Source: Mangrovimicrobium sp048323675 (GTDB lineage: Bacteria > Pseudomonadota > Gammaproteobacteria > Pseudomonadales > Halieaceae). From it: a DNA stretch of 64,000 bases. Within the stretch, counting starts at the first letter, position 1, and the number at the start of each line of letters is the position of its first letter. The stretch covers positions 930,001 to 994,000 of the forward strand of contig NZ_JBLWFK010000002.1 in assembly GCF_048323675.1 (NCBI RefSeq), read 5' to 3'. The translations under genes were made by a program, and so were the position numbers. The notes beneath the pieces were generated by a model, which had not been told where the DNA came from, ran no database searches, and saw only the letters and a list, made by a program, of their open reading frames with translations. Shown piece by piece: positions 32,483-40,487 of this stretch.

Positions 32483-34570
32483 ATGACAATGCACAAAAAA
32501 TATCCCAATGTCTTCAGACCCATCGAACTCGGGCCCATATCGCTGCCAAACAGGTACTATTTTTCACCCCACGGGCTACCGCTATCGGTCGGGTACAGCC
32601 CGTCGAATGACCTCGTCGCCTATTACACCGAGCGGGTAAAGGCCGGCGGATGCGGACTCGTGATTCTCAGTTGTCCGGTGCATCACCGGGGACGTGCCTA
32701 CCAGCCGACACCTTACCCCGCGGAAAGCATCACCGGCTTTCGCGCCCTGGCAGACGCCGTCCACGCTGCCGGCGGCAGGATTTTCGCCCAGTTGTGGTAC
32801 AACTGGAACGCGCCCGGGCACTGGCAACCGCTGGCCCCTGCAGCGCCGACACTCGCCCCTTCCGCCTCACAGTACGCCATCGGCGGTATGAGTGTGGGTA
32901 CTCGCGCGCTCACGGGGGAAGACATCCGCCTGATGGGCGAGGCGCACCGACAGTCTGTCTCGAATCTTCGCGCTGCGGGCTTCGACGGCATAGAAATCCA
33001 CGCGTCGCACTCCGGCATGATTGAGCAGTTTCTCTCCCCCTACTTCAATCATCGCGACGATGACTATGGCGGCAGCCTGGAAAACCGCATGCGCCTGCTG
33101 GTAGAAACCCTGGAAACCACGCGCCAGGCCGCCGGCCCGGAGATGGCCGTGGGGATGCGCTTCAATTGCGACGAACTCGTCGATGGGGGCTATCACACCC
33201 GCGAAGCCAGCCAGGTGCTGGAAAAAATTTGTGCGCGGGGTTTGCTGGATTTCGTCGATCTCGATATCGCCATGGAACCGCTCCAGCTCAAGTACGGCAT
33301 GCCATCGGTCTTTATCGATGAACATGTCTACAAACCCTATGTGGAAGCGGTTCGCGGCGCCGCCGGCGATGTTCCGGTACTGAGTGTCCTCGGCAGGGTG
33401 ACGCGCATGTCGGACGCCGAGTCCGCCATCGCGGCCGGGGTCTGCGACCTGGTCGGCTCGACACGGGAACTGATCGCGGAGCCGCACTTCGTCAAACATG
33501 CCTACGAGGGCACCGAGGAACTCAGCCGTACCTGTATCGCCTGCAACTGGTGCCTGGGAGGCATGGCAGACGGCGCATTCGGTTGCACGATAAATCCCGC
33601 GAGCTATCGTGAACGCCTGTGGGGCGTGGCAAGCTTCACGAGCGCCCCCCGGCGAACCAGGGTGATCGTCGTGGGCGGCGGGCCGGCAGGCCTGGAAGCC
33701 GCCAGGGTCGCCGCCCTGCGCGGCCATCAGGTCACGCTCTTCGAAGCACGGGACGCACTGGGTGGCGGCCTCGAACTCTGGGCGCGGTTGCCGGGGCGGG
33801 AGTTCTATCGCCACGCCGTGGAGTGGTGGGAGCGGGAACTCGCGAGACTCGGCGTCGAGGTTCGCAAAGGCGCCAGGGCTTCGGCGGACACCATCCTGCA
33901 ACAGTCACCCGGCGCGGTGATAGTGGCGAGCGGAGCCCTGTTCAGCCGCGGCGGCCGCAGCAGTGTCGTGGACCGGGATATCCCCGGCGCCGACAGAATC
34001 CACGTCCATTGCCCGGAGGATGTTTTACTGGGTAAAACGAGGCTTTCCGGCAAGGTTGCCGTTGTCGATGGCGAGGGGACACATGCCAGTGCCGGGGTTG
34101 CAGAACTGCTCGGCCGGCAGGGCGCGGAAGTCGTCATGATTTCATCCGCGTATGCCCCCTATTCCCACCGGGTGTTGTTCGCGTTCGAGGGTGAATCAAT
34201 TGCCCAGCGCATGGCAGAGGCGAATGTCGCCCACCTGCCCGCCACATGGGTTCGCAGCATCGGTGCGAGCCATCTCGCACTGTTCGACGTGAACAGCGGG
34301 CGCGAATCCACCCTGAGCGGCATCGACGCGGTCGTGCTGGCGACAGGACGACTACCTGTCGATGAATTGAGCCTGGCGCTCGAAGGCAAGGTAGCGCAGC
34401 TTTTTACCATTGGCGACGCACTCGCGGTGAGGCCATTCGCGGCAGCGGCCTATGAGGGACAGAAATTTGCGCGGCTGATCGGAGAAACCGGCGCCCCGCA
34501 TAGCGTGTCACAGGCCTATTTCCGTGACGATGACCCCGCTGTCTACCCCACCCCGGCAGGACAAAACTAA
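32483..34570 (+). CDS. 2,4-dienoyl-CoA reductase/TMADH-like FMN, Fe-S, FAD enzyme
   Basis: A 695-residue old-yellow-enzyme-type oxidoreductase. Residues about 8-340 form the FMN barrel (FRPIELGPISLPNRYYFSPHG, then GFDGIEIHASHSGMIEQF). Cys351, Cys354, Cys357 and Cys368 (CIACNWC, ten residues, C) form a 4Fe-4S site of the trimethylamine dehydrogenase spacing rather than that of FadH. A GGGPAGLEAARVAALRG dinucleotide fold begins near residue 395. It reduces conjugated double bonds of enoyl compounds or oxidises amines; reduction is more likely here. AGAGGG precedes the ATG. It is 10 bases from the luciferase-like gene. Confidence 0.88.
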   Translation: MTMHKKYPNVFRPIELGPISLPNRYYFSPHGLPLSVGYSPSNDLVAYYTERVKAGGCGLVILSCPVHHRGRAYQPTPYPAESITGFRALADAVHAAGGRIFAQLWYNWNAPGHWQPLAPAAPTLAPSASQYAIGGMSVGTRALTGEDIRLMGEAHRQSVSNLRAAGFDGIEIHASHSGMIEQFLSPYFNHRDDDYGGSLENRMRLLVETLETTRQAAGPEMAVGMRFNCDELVDGGYHTREASQVLEKICARGLLDFVDLDIAMEPLQLKYGMPSVFIDEHVYKPYVEAVRGAAGDVPVLSVLGRVTRMSDAESAIAAGVCDLVGSTRELIAEPHFVKHAYEGTEELSRTCIACNWCLGGMADGAFGCTINPASYRERLWGVASFTSAPRRTRVIVVGGGPAGLEAARVAALRGHQVTLFEARDALGGGLELWARLPGREFYRHAVEWWERELARLGVEVRKGARASADTILQQSPGAVIVASGALFSRGGRSSVVDRDIPGADRIHVHCPEDVLLGKTRLSGKVAVVDGEGTHASAGVAELLGRQGAEVVMISSAYAPYSHRVLFAFEGESIAQRMAEANVAHLPATWVRSIGASHLALFDVNSGRESTLSGIDAVVLATGRLPVDELSLALEGKVAQLFTIGDALAVRPFAAAAYEGQKFARLIGETGAPHSVSQAYFRDDDPAVYPTPAGQN

Positions 34571-34580
34571 GGAGACGACC

Positions 34581-35471
34581 ATGCAGGTAGGAGCAATTTT
34601 CCCGCAGACGGAAATCGAGGCCGACGCGGGTGCAATCCGCGAATTCGCGATTGCTGTCGAGGAAATGGGGTATACCCACATAACAGCCTACGACCATGTG
34701 CTGGGCGCCAATACCGCGAGTCGCCCCGACTGGAGCGGGCCGTACCGCCTGGAAACCTCGTTCCAGGAACCGCTGGTGCTGTTCTCCTTCATGGCGGCGG
34801 TCACCTCCAGAGTCGGCTTTTTCACCGCCATCCTCATCCTGTCGCAGCGCCAGGCTGCACTGGTGGCGAAGCAGGCCGCCTGCCTCGACATCTACTGCGA
34901 AGGCAGGTTGCGCCTGGGGGTGGGGACCGGCTGGAACGAGGTCGAGTACGAGGCGCTCGGTATGAGCTACCCCGAGCGCGGCAGGCGTATCGAGGACCAG
35001 ATCGAGGTATTGCGTGCCCTGTGGAGCCAGGAGGCCGTCAGTTTCGATACCGAGTTCCACAAGATTACTGACGCCGGCATCAATCCCCTGCCGATACAGC
35101 GACCGATCCCCATTTGGCTGGGGGGCGGCAGCGACCGCCCGATGTTCGGCACGCGCGCCAACGAGAAAGTCATTCGCAGAATTGCACGTATCGCCGACGG
35201 ATGGTGCCCGATGTGGCAGCCCGGCCCGAGGGCCGACGAACTGATGCAAATCTTCAGGGGCTATTGCAATGAATACGGACGCGACCCCGCTGACATTGGC
35301 ATCGAGGGTTCCTACGTGGCAGCCCTGGGCGAGCAGGACAACTGGTCCGAGGGCATCGCGGCCTGGCGCGCGGTGGGTGCCAGCCACTTGTCGATTATTA
35401 CCATGAACGAAGGCCTGAAAGGCGTGGAGGAACACCTGCGGCGCCTGGAAGAATTTCGCTCGGTGTTGTAA
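34581..35471 (+). CDS. Luciferase-like (LLM class) flavin/F420 oxidoreductase
   Basis: A 296-residue luciferase-like monooxygenase of the F420-type TIGR03619 group: MQVGAIFPQTEIEADAG at the start, FTAILILSQRQAALVAKQAACLDI, RLRLGVGTGWNEVEYEALG and IPIWLGGGSDRPM. AAGGAG sits right before the ATG at 34581, which is chosen over an upstream in-frame start at 34524 inside the previous gene. Such enzymes use F420H2 or FMNH2 for reduction, dehydrogenation or oxygen insertion. It is the last gene of the rightward LuxC run. A literal luciferase role is unlikely; an oxygenase acting on an aldehyde or ketone is one option. Confidence 0.85.
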   Translation: MQVGAIFPQTEIEADAGAIREFAIAVEEMGYTHITAYDHVLGANTASRPDWSGPYRLETSFQEPLVLFSFMAAVTSRVGFFTAILILSQRQAALVAKQAACLDIYCEGRLRLGVGTGWNEVEYEALGMSYPERGRRIEDQIEVLRALWSQEAVSFDTEFHKITDAGINPLPIQRPIPIWLGGGSDRPMFGTRANEKVIRRIARIADGWCPMWQPGPRADELMQIFRGYCNEYGRDPADIGIEGSYVAALGEQDNWSEGIAAWRAVGASHLSIITMNEGLKGVEEHLRRLEEFRSVL

Positions 35472-35490
35472 TTCCCGCTTCCGAGCGAAG

Positions 35491-35510
35491 AGGGGTGCCC
35501 GGTCACCCCT
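35491..35510. terminator. Hairpin between convergent LLM and flavoprotein genes
   Basis: AGGGGTG and CACCCCT flank a six-base loop where the rightward LuxC run and leftward operon B meet. The hairpin overlaps the flavoprotein stop codon. No T run on either side, so a weak bidirectional terminator at best. Confidence 0.35.
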
Positions 35511-37146
35511 TGTCCGCGGCGCAGTTCGCCGCGATAAAGCCAAACACACTCGAGCAGCCGATGCTCTGGCCCGCACCCACGTAATGCGGTCCGCACAGCG
35601 AGGCTGCGGAATTGCCTGCGGCGTACAAACCGGGTATAGCCGAGCCATCCGGCCGCAACACTTCTGCGCGCTCGTTGGTTACCGCGCCGCCACAGGTGCC
35701 GACGTCGCCGGGGTACAGGGGCGCGGCCCAGAATGGCGGATTCTCGATAGTACCGAGGCACGGGTTGGGCCTGTTGGCGGAGTCGCCGTAGTAGCGATTG
35801 TAGGCACTGGCGCCCCGGCCGAAGTCCTCGTCCCGGCCCGCCGTTGCAAAGTGGTTGAACCGCGCAACGGTTTTTTCAAGCCCCGCGGGATCGATACCGC
35901 ACTGCGTGGCCAGACCGGCAATGCTGTTGTCCTGCCGGATACAGCCGCTTTCCAGCCAATCCGCTGGCATTTTCCCGGGAAACTTCAGCGCGAACATGTA
36001 CTTTTTGCGCGCTCGGGCATCCATCACGACCCATGCGGGGATCGCTGGCGTCTTCGCGTGACGCTGGTACATCGCCCGGCCGATTTCCATGTACGAGTTG
36101 GCCTCGTTGACCATGCGTTCACCCGCGTGATCGACGAGAATGCCGTGGGGCCTGGCCAGTTCGGGAATAATCTGTTCTATTCGCTCCGGGCCAACCCAGG
36201 TGGGCACCCACCAGGCCTCCTGCATCATCGCGAGCCCCGCCCCGGCGCGCCGCATTACCTCGATCGATTCGCCGGTGTCACCCGGGTTTGCGTGGGTCCA
36301 TGCATCGCCAATCGGGTGGCGCTGATGCTGCTGGCGCATGGGCGCGTTGCGGGAGAAGCCACCGGCGCAGATCAGGACGCCGCGTGGAGCCGCGATCGTC
36401 ATCGACTTGCCGTCGCGGTGCACATGAATACCTTCCACCTTGCCACCGCGCAGATCGAGATCGTGCAGGCCCGTCTCCGTCCATATCTCGACACCGAGCC
36501 TGAGGGCGATCTCGAGCATTCTCCCCTGCAGCGCACCGCCACTACCGAAGACCTGCCTCCCGGTGAGCCGGGCGGCAACCAGGCGCGCTCCTACCCGGGC
36601 GAGCATCCACTTCCCGGCAAGCGTCGTCCCCGCCGACATCAAGCGCGCGCCCTCGGAGGTGCGCACGGGAAGCGCGACATACGGCAGCCGCAGGCGGGAC
36701 TTCCAGCTGCCCAGGCGATTGGCATTGTACAGTTCAGCCTGGATGGACCGGCCGGCACCATTGCCTCCCGGGAGAGTATCGTAGTAATCGCTGTACCCCG
36801 GGCAGCGCAGGTACTGCATGCCTTGCGCTTCCATCAAATCCATCATCGGGGCGATGTTGTCCACGTACGCTTCTCTGCGCGCCGGGGTCGAGAAGCCCTC
36901 CTCCGGCCCGACGAAATTCGCCAGGTACTCGAGGGCCTGCTCGCGGGAATCGGCGATACCCTCCCGCCGCATCAACGGGTTGTCGGGTAACCACATCACT
37001 CCCCCGGACATCACTGAAGAGCCGCCGACAAGCGCGGTTTTCTCTATGAGGAGCGGATGCAAGCCATTGAGCCTGGCAGTGATGGCGGCCGCCAGGCCCC
37101 CTGCACCACTGCCGACGACGACGAAATCAAAAGCGCTGCCGGACAT
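35503..37146 (-). CDS. KstD-like FAD-dependent dehydrogenase
   Basis: A 547-residue flavoprotein of the fumarate reductase/3-ketosteroid delta1-dehydrogenase group. The FAD site is FVVVGSGAGGLAAA (about 8-21) with the EKTALVGGSSVMSGGVMWLP block; GVLICAGGFSRN is in the middle and GLYAAGNSAASLCG, then GAGQSIGCSSVFGFIAA close the FAD site. Such enzymes introduce a double bond next to a ring ketone. No signal peptide. It is the last gene of operon B, 61 bases after the AhpD-like gene. A steroid-like or other cyclic ketone substrate is plausible but not established. Confidence 0.87.
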   Translation of the reverse strand: MSGSAFDFVVVGSGAGGLAAAITARLNGLHPLLIEKTALVGGSSVMSGGVMWLPDNPLMRREGIADSREQALEYLANFVGPEEGFSTPARREAYVDNIAPMMDLMEAQGMQYLRCPGYSDYYDTLPGGNGAGRSIQAELYNANRLGSWKSRLRLPYVALPVRTSEGARLMSAGTTLAGKWMLARVGARLVAARLTGRQVFGSGGALQGRMLEIALRLGVEIWTETGLHDLDLRGGKVEGIHVHRDGKSMTIAAPRGVLICAGGFSRNAPMRQQHQRHPIGDAWTHANPGDTGESIEVMRRAGAGLAMMQEAWWVPTWVGPERIEQIIPELARPHGILVDHAGERMVNEANSYMEIGRAMYQRHAKTPAIPAWVVMDARARKKYMFALKFPGKMPADWLESGCIRQDNSIAGLATQCGIDPAGLEKTVARFNHFATAGRDEDFGRGASAYNRYYGDSANRPNPCLGTIENPPFWAAPLYPGDVGTCGGAVTNERAEVLRPDGSAIPGLYAAGNSAASLCGPHYVGAGQSIGCSSVFGFIAANCAADKG

Positions 37147-37207
37147 GGTCTTTGCTCGCTTGCCAGTCGGGTTTTATTCGGTGCCAGAGCGGCCGCCCGG
37201 TCGCCAG

Positions 37208-37795
37208 TTACGGCGCACCGTGCTCCGCCGCCAGTTCGAGGAGTTCTTCCTTGCGCTCGACACCAGCGGAGTTCATGACGCCAGCCACCATCACGTAACA
37301 GCCTACAGTAAACATGAAGTCGAGTAATTGCTGCCTGTTCCACTGGGCGGCGAGCGCCTGCCAGTTGTCGTCGCCGATACGCTTCCGGTGTACCAGCTCG
37401 TCCGTCGCCCGTATTACCGTGCGCTCGAATTCGCTGAAATACGGGTCCTCGGCGCCGATCTTGATGGGCCCGAACATATCGGTCGACAGGCCGCAGCGTT
37501 GACTGGTCCTGAGGTGGCTGGACCACATGTAGGTACATTTGCAAACCCATGCTGTGCGCATGATGGCAATCTGGCGCTGCTTTACCGGCAGGCTGTTGTC
37601 GGTCAGCAGATGCACATTCAGCGGCGAAAATGCGTTGGCCAGCGCGGGGTGATGGGCAAAGGTCAACAGCACCGGGTTAGAATCGACGTTATTGAAAAAA
37701 CCGTCGCTCCACTGGGCAAAAAAAGCGTCGGTTTCCTCGGTGAATTCCTCCCGCGTTATCTGCGGGAGGCGGGCTGGAGGATCAGGCTGGATCAC
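37208..37795 (-). CDS. Carboxymuconolactone decarboxylase/AhpD-like protein
   Basis: A 195-residue all-helical protein of the CMD/AhpD-like group. The core is VKQRQIAIMRTAWVCKCTYMWSSHLRTS, matching the R-x(8-12)-C/Y-x-W-x2-H pattern where the histidine would be catalytic; C-x-C replaces the redox CxxC of AhpD. The start is a GTG at 37795 that overlaps the stop of the NTF2-like gene (TAGTG), so translation is coupled. Members act as decarboxylases, hydroperoxidases or unknown lyases. In operon B it may handle a lactone or peroxide product; the reaction is unknown. Confidence 0.75.
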   Translation of the reverse strand: MIQPDPPARLPQITREEFTEETDAFFAQWSDGFFNNVDSNPVLLTFAHHPALANAFSPLNVHLLTDNSLPVKQRQIAIMRTAWVCKCTYMWSSHLRTSQRCGLSTDMFGPIKIGAEDPYFSEFERTVIRATDELVHRKRIGDDNWQALAAQWNRQQLLDFMFTVGCYVMVAGVMNSAGVERKEELLELAAEHGAP

Positions 37796-38241
37796 TATTT
37801 GTTCTCGGTGCCGAGAATCAGCACATTGTCGACGTCCTGTACCTGCTGCATGTAGACCCTCAGCGCAGTCACTTTATCGTCGTCATTGAATTCGAAAACG
37901 GACATCGTGTAGATGACGTTCTCACCGTGGGGTCGGGTAATGGTTTCTTCCAGTTCCTGGAAGACGATGTTGTTGACCGAATTGATGTAGCGCAACTTGT
38001 CGGTCCAGATTGAAGTACCTGCAAACTGGAGATACTTCTCGAGGCACAGCGGCCAGTCCGCTTCATCCTTGAACACTCCGATACGGGTAAAGTTCTCCTT
38101 GTCGATCACATTGGCAATCGGGTCGAAGTCCGCTTCAGTACAGGGCCTGTCCTGGGTATCCCTGGTAATCTTCGCGTAGTCTGCAGACCACTGGCGGACA
38201 ATCTTGATCAGGCGTTCGGACCGGTCTTGGGTATCGTTCAT
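37795..38241 (-). CDS. NTF2/SnoaL-fold protein, paralogue of 19419
   Basis: A 148-residue predicted NTF2-like protein: two N-terminal helices, then strands RYINSVNNIVFQELEETI and VIYTMSVFEFNDDDKVTALRVYMQQ. The same strand pattern is found in the protein at 19419 of operon A. AGGAG before the ATG supports the start. It lies between an SDR and the AhpD-like gene with a one-base overlap to the latter. The fold class includes epoxide hydrolases and steroid isomerases, which would suit a P450 product, but no catalytic residues can be assigned with confidence. Confidence 0.65.
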   Translation of the reverse strand: MNDTQDRSERLIKIVRQWSADYAKITRDTQDRPCTEADFDPIANVIDKENFTRIGVFKDEADWPLCLEKYLQFAGTSIWTDKLRYINSVNNIVFQELEETITRPHGENVIYTMSVFEFNDDDKVTALRVYMQQVQDVDNVLILGTENK

Positions 38242-38328
38242 TGGCTTTTGCTCCTGTTATCGGTATTCGGTTTCCCGGTATGATCATTCCCCGTGGGGCA
38301 CGCGGCTCACGGAAATTGGCTCTGAAAT

Positions 38329-39093
38329 TCAGGCTCGCATGGTTGTACCGCCGTCCACGCAGATCACCTGGCCGGTGATGTAGCCGCCTTCGTCGGACAG
38401 CAACAAGGCCCCGAGGGCGGCAATATCCGTGGGCCGGCCCGTCCGGCTCTTGATGCTGGCACGCGCGCAACACATCGCGAGTAATTCCTCAGAGATTTCC
38501 GCCTCTGCGGCGGGATGCAGTATGAGCCCGGGCGCTATGGTGTTGGCTCTCACACCCTGCGGTCCGTAGCGCGTCGCGACGTGACGCATCAACGCATGAC
38601 CTGCAGCTTTACTCATCGAGTAGGCGACCTGCGCCGCGCCTCCGGTGTAGGCGCCAATGGAACTGGTATACACGATGGAGCCGCCGCCTGCGGCTAACAT
38701 AACCGGTAGCGCGGCGCGGGTACACAGGTAATAACCCCTGACGTTGACCCGCTGGGTGAGATCAAAGGTTTCCAGAGGCAGTTCGAGAATTCCCTGTTCG
38801 CGATTGCTGTCCGCCAGAGATGCGAAATTGGCATGCAATCCATCAAGGCCGCCAAGCTTCTCCACGCAGAAGCTGACGGCCGCATTCACGGAATCCTCGT
38901 CGGACCCGTCGAGGCGGATGCTGGCGGCAGAGTGGCCGGCGTCATTGATCGCCTGGACTACCTCCTCGGCTGCGGCGAGGTCGATATCACCCAGCAGCAC
39001 CCGGGCGCCCTCTTCCGCGTAGCGTCGCGCAAGGCCGCCGCCGATGCCACCGGCACCGGCGACGAAGATCACTTTGTTTTCCAGTCGTCTCAC
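38329..39093 (-). CDS. Divergent SDR with altered NNAG motif
   Basis: A 254-residue short-chain dehydrogenase. The cofactor loop is FVAGAGGIGGG and an acidic residue in LGDIDLA suggests NAD. The usual NNAG after strand 4 is changed to HANFAS (DGLHANFAS), while the serine (YTSSIGAY) and YSMSKAAGH (YxxxK) are kept. The gene starts with GTG at 39093, with AGAGG upstream. It follows the P450 gene of operon B by 45 bases. The altered motif may shift proton relay or ligand contacts; the reaction is probably still an alcohol/ketone interconversion. Confidence 0.82.
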   Translation of the reverse strand: MRRLENKVIFVAGAGGIGGGLARRYAEEGARVLLGDIDLAAAEEVVQAINDAGHSAASIRLDGSDEDSVNAAVSFCVEKLGGLDGLHANFASLADSNREQGILELPLETFDLTQRVNVRGYYLCTRAALPVMLAAGGGSIVYTSSIGAYTGGAAQVAYSMSKAAGHALMRHVATRYGPQGVRANTIAPGLILHPAAEAEISEELLAMCCARASIKSRTGRPTDIAALGALLLSDEGGYITGQVICVDGGTTMRA

Positions 39094-39138
39094 GGGATTC
39101 AGCCTCTTTTTCTGGTTGATTTACGCGGGTGACCGACC

Positions 39139-40413
39139 TCAGGGGCTCAACAGCAGGTGTACGCCCTGAAGTCCGCGGGCGATATAGCTGGACTCGAACT
39201 GCATGATTCGATTGCCAGGTTCGCCGTGCACCTTCGGGTCCAGTGTTACCCCGGAACAATGTTCCAGGAACCGCCCGATCACGACACCGGCCTCCATCCG
39301 CGCCAGCGGAGCTCCCGCACAGGTATGCGTGCCCCGGCCAAACGCGACGTGCTGGCGGACACCCGGGCGGTTTAACTGAAACTCATCGGGATTATCCCAC
39401 TGTTGCGGGTCGCGATTGGCTGCCTCGAAGGCGACAACGACCTTGGTCCCCGCGGGGACTTCGACATTGCCAATGGTGGTATTCCTGCGCGCCAGCCTGA
39501 AGGTTGCCTTGGTTGTGCCCTGGAGGCGCAGGACTTCCTCGATGAACGCGGGAATCAGTTTCCCGTTTTTCCGCAACTGCTGCTGGACATCGGGCAAATC
39601 CGCGAGGAAGTAAAGGCAGGTGGCGAGGAACTTGGAACTGCTCCCCCGTCCACCGACAAACATGAACATGGCGAGCTTCACTATTTCCATCAGCTCCGGC
39701 GTCGATCCGTCGGGGTAGGTCGCGGTAGCCAGTTCGTGCAGCACATCAGGTGCAGGGTTGGCCCTTCTATCCCTGATGTAACGCTCGAAAAAGTCCGACA
39801 TGTAGCCAAAGTGCGGAACCAGAGTTTTTACATCGTCCGGATCCACCTTCGAGCCAATCGGGGGAGAAGCGGCTATCACTTCCATGAACAGCTCGCGGTC
39901 TCCATCGGGAATACCCAGCAGGTCGGCGATGACGCCTGTCGCGAAAGGCAGGGCAAAGTCGTTGATGACTTCGCAACTACCGCGGGAAACCAACCCGGTC
40001 AGCAGGCTCCCCGCTTGTTCGTACATGAAGGCCTCATTGGCCTTGAGGCGTGAAGGCGTGAACAGCCTGTTCAGGATGGCGCGGTTTGCTGAGTGGAAGT
40101 CGCCGTCATAACTCACCAGCAGGTCGTCCGGCGTTCGACACGCCTCGATCTGCTCCGAGATATCGTCACCCTCGGGCTCGAAAGGCAGCGGCAGGCCGGC
40201 GCCGTAGGGGGAAAAACAGAAAATCGAGGAAAAATCCCGGGGATTCCTTACCACCTCGATACACTCCTGGAACCCCGTGACCATCAGGTAATCCCTGCCC
40301 GGAACTGCATACACCGGTGAGCGCGCCAGGCAATGGCGGAAGTACTCGCGGGGCTCGTTCAGAATTTCTTCGTCAGTGAAGTAATCGCGATCCTCAATAT
40401 TCTGTGCAGTCAT
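39139..40413 (-). CDS. Cytochrome P450 with non-canonical I-helix
   Basis: A 424-residue soluble P450, paralogous to that at 20009. The haem loop FGRGTHTCAG carries Cys365 and ExxR is in EEVLRLQG. The I-helix, however, reads GGRGSS (254-259) where the paralogue has AGQDTT: the acidic residue is glycine and the threonine is serine. Oxygen activation may therefore differ, for example a peroxide-driven or slower reaction. AGAGAG precedes the ATG. It is the second gene of operon B, between two SDR genes. Redox partners are not encoded in the window. Confidence 0.9.
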   Translation of the reverse strand: MTAQNIEDRDYFTDEEILNEPREYFRHCLARSPVYAVPGRDYLMVTGFQECIEVVRNPRDFSSIFCFSPYGAGLPLPFEPEGDDISEQIEACRTPDDLLVSYDGDFHSANRAILNRLFTPSRLKANEAFMYEQAGSLLTGLVSRGSCEVINDFALPFATGVIADLLGIPDGDRELFMEVIAASPPIGSKVDPDDVKTLVPHFGYMSDFFERYIRDRRANPAPDVLHELATATYPDGSTPELMEIVKLAMFMFVGGRGSSSKFLATCLYFLADLPDVQQQLRKNGKLIPAFIEEVLRLQGTTKATFRLARRNTTIGNVEVPAGTKVVVAFEAANRDPQQWDNPDEFQLNRPGVRQHVAFGRGTHTCAGAPLARMEAGVVIGRFLEHCSGVTLDPKVHGEPGNRIMQFESSYIARGLQGVHLLLSP

Positions 40414-40487
40414 AAGTCGTGCTCTCTAATTGCCGGTGTCGAAACCGGCAGCGTTGGTCGCTGTCGGGTGCATGTGAGGTCTCACCG

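Noticed and set aside
34581..35471. LLM gene read as a true bacterial luciferase subunit
   Set aside because: Its N-terminus and GGGSDRP segment fit the F420-type LLM group, only one such gene is present and luxB, luxD and luxG are absent.
35584..36990. A 468-codon frame antisense to the KstD-like flavoprotein
   Set aside because: No domain features; the opposite strand has both ends of an FAD fold and operon spacing.
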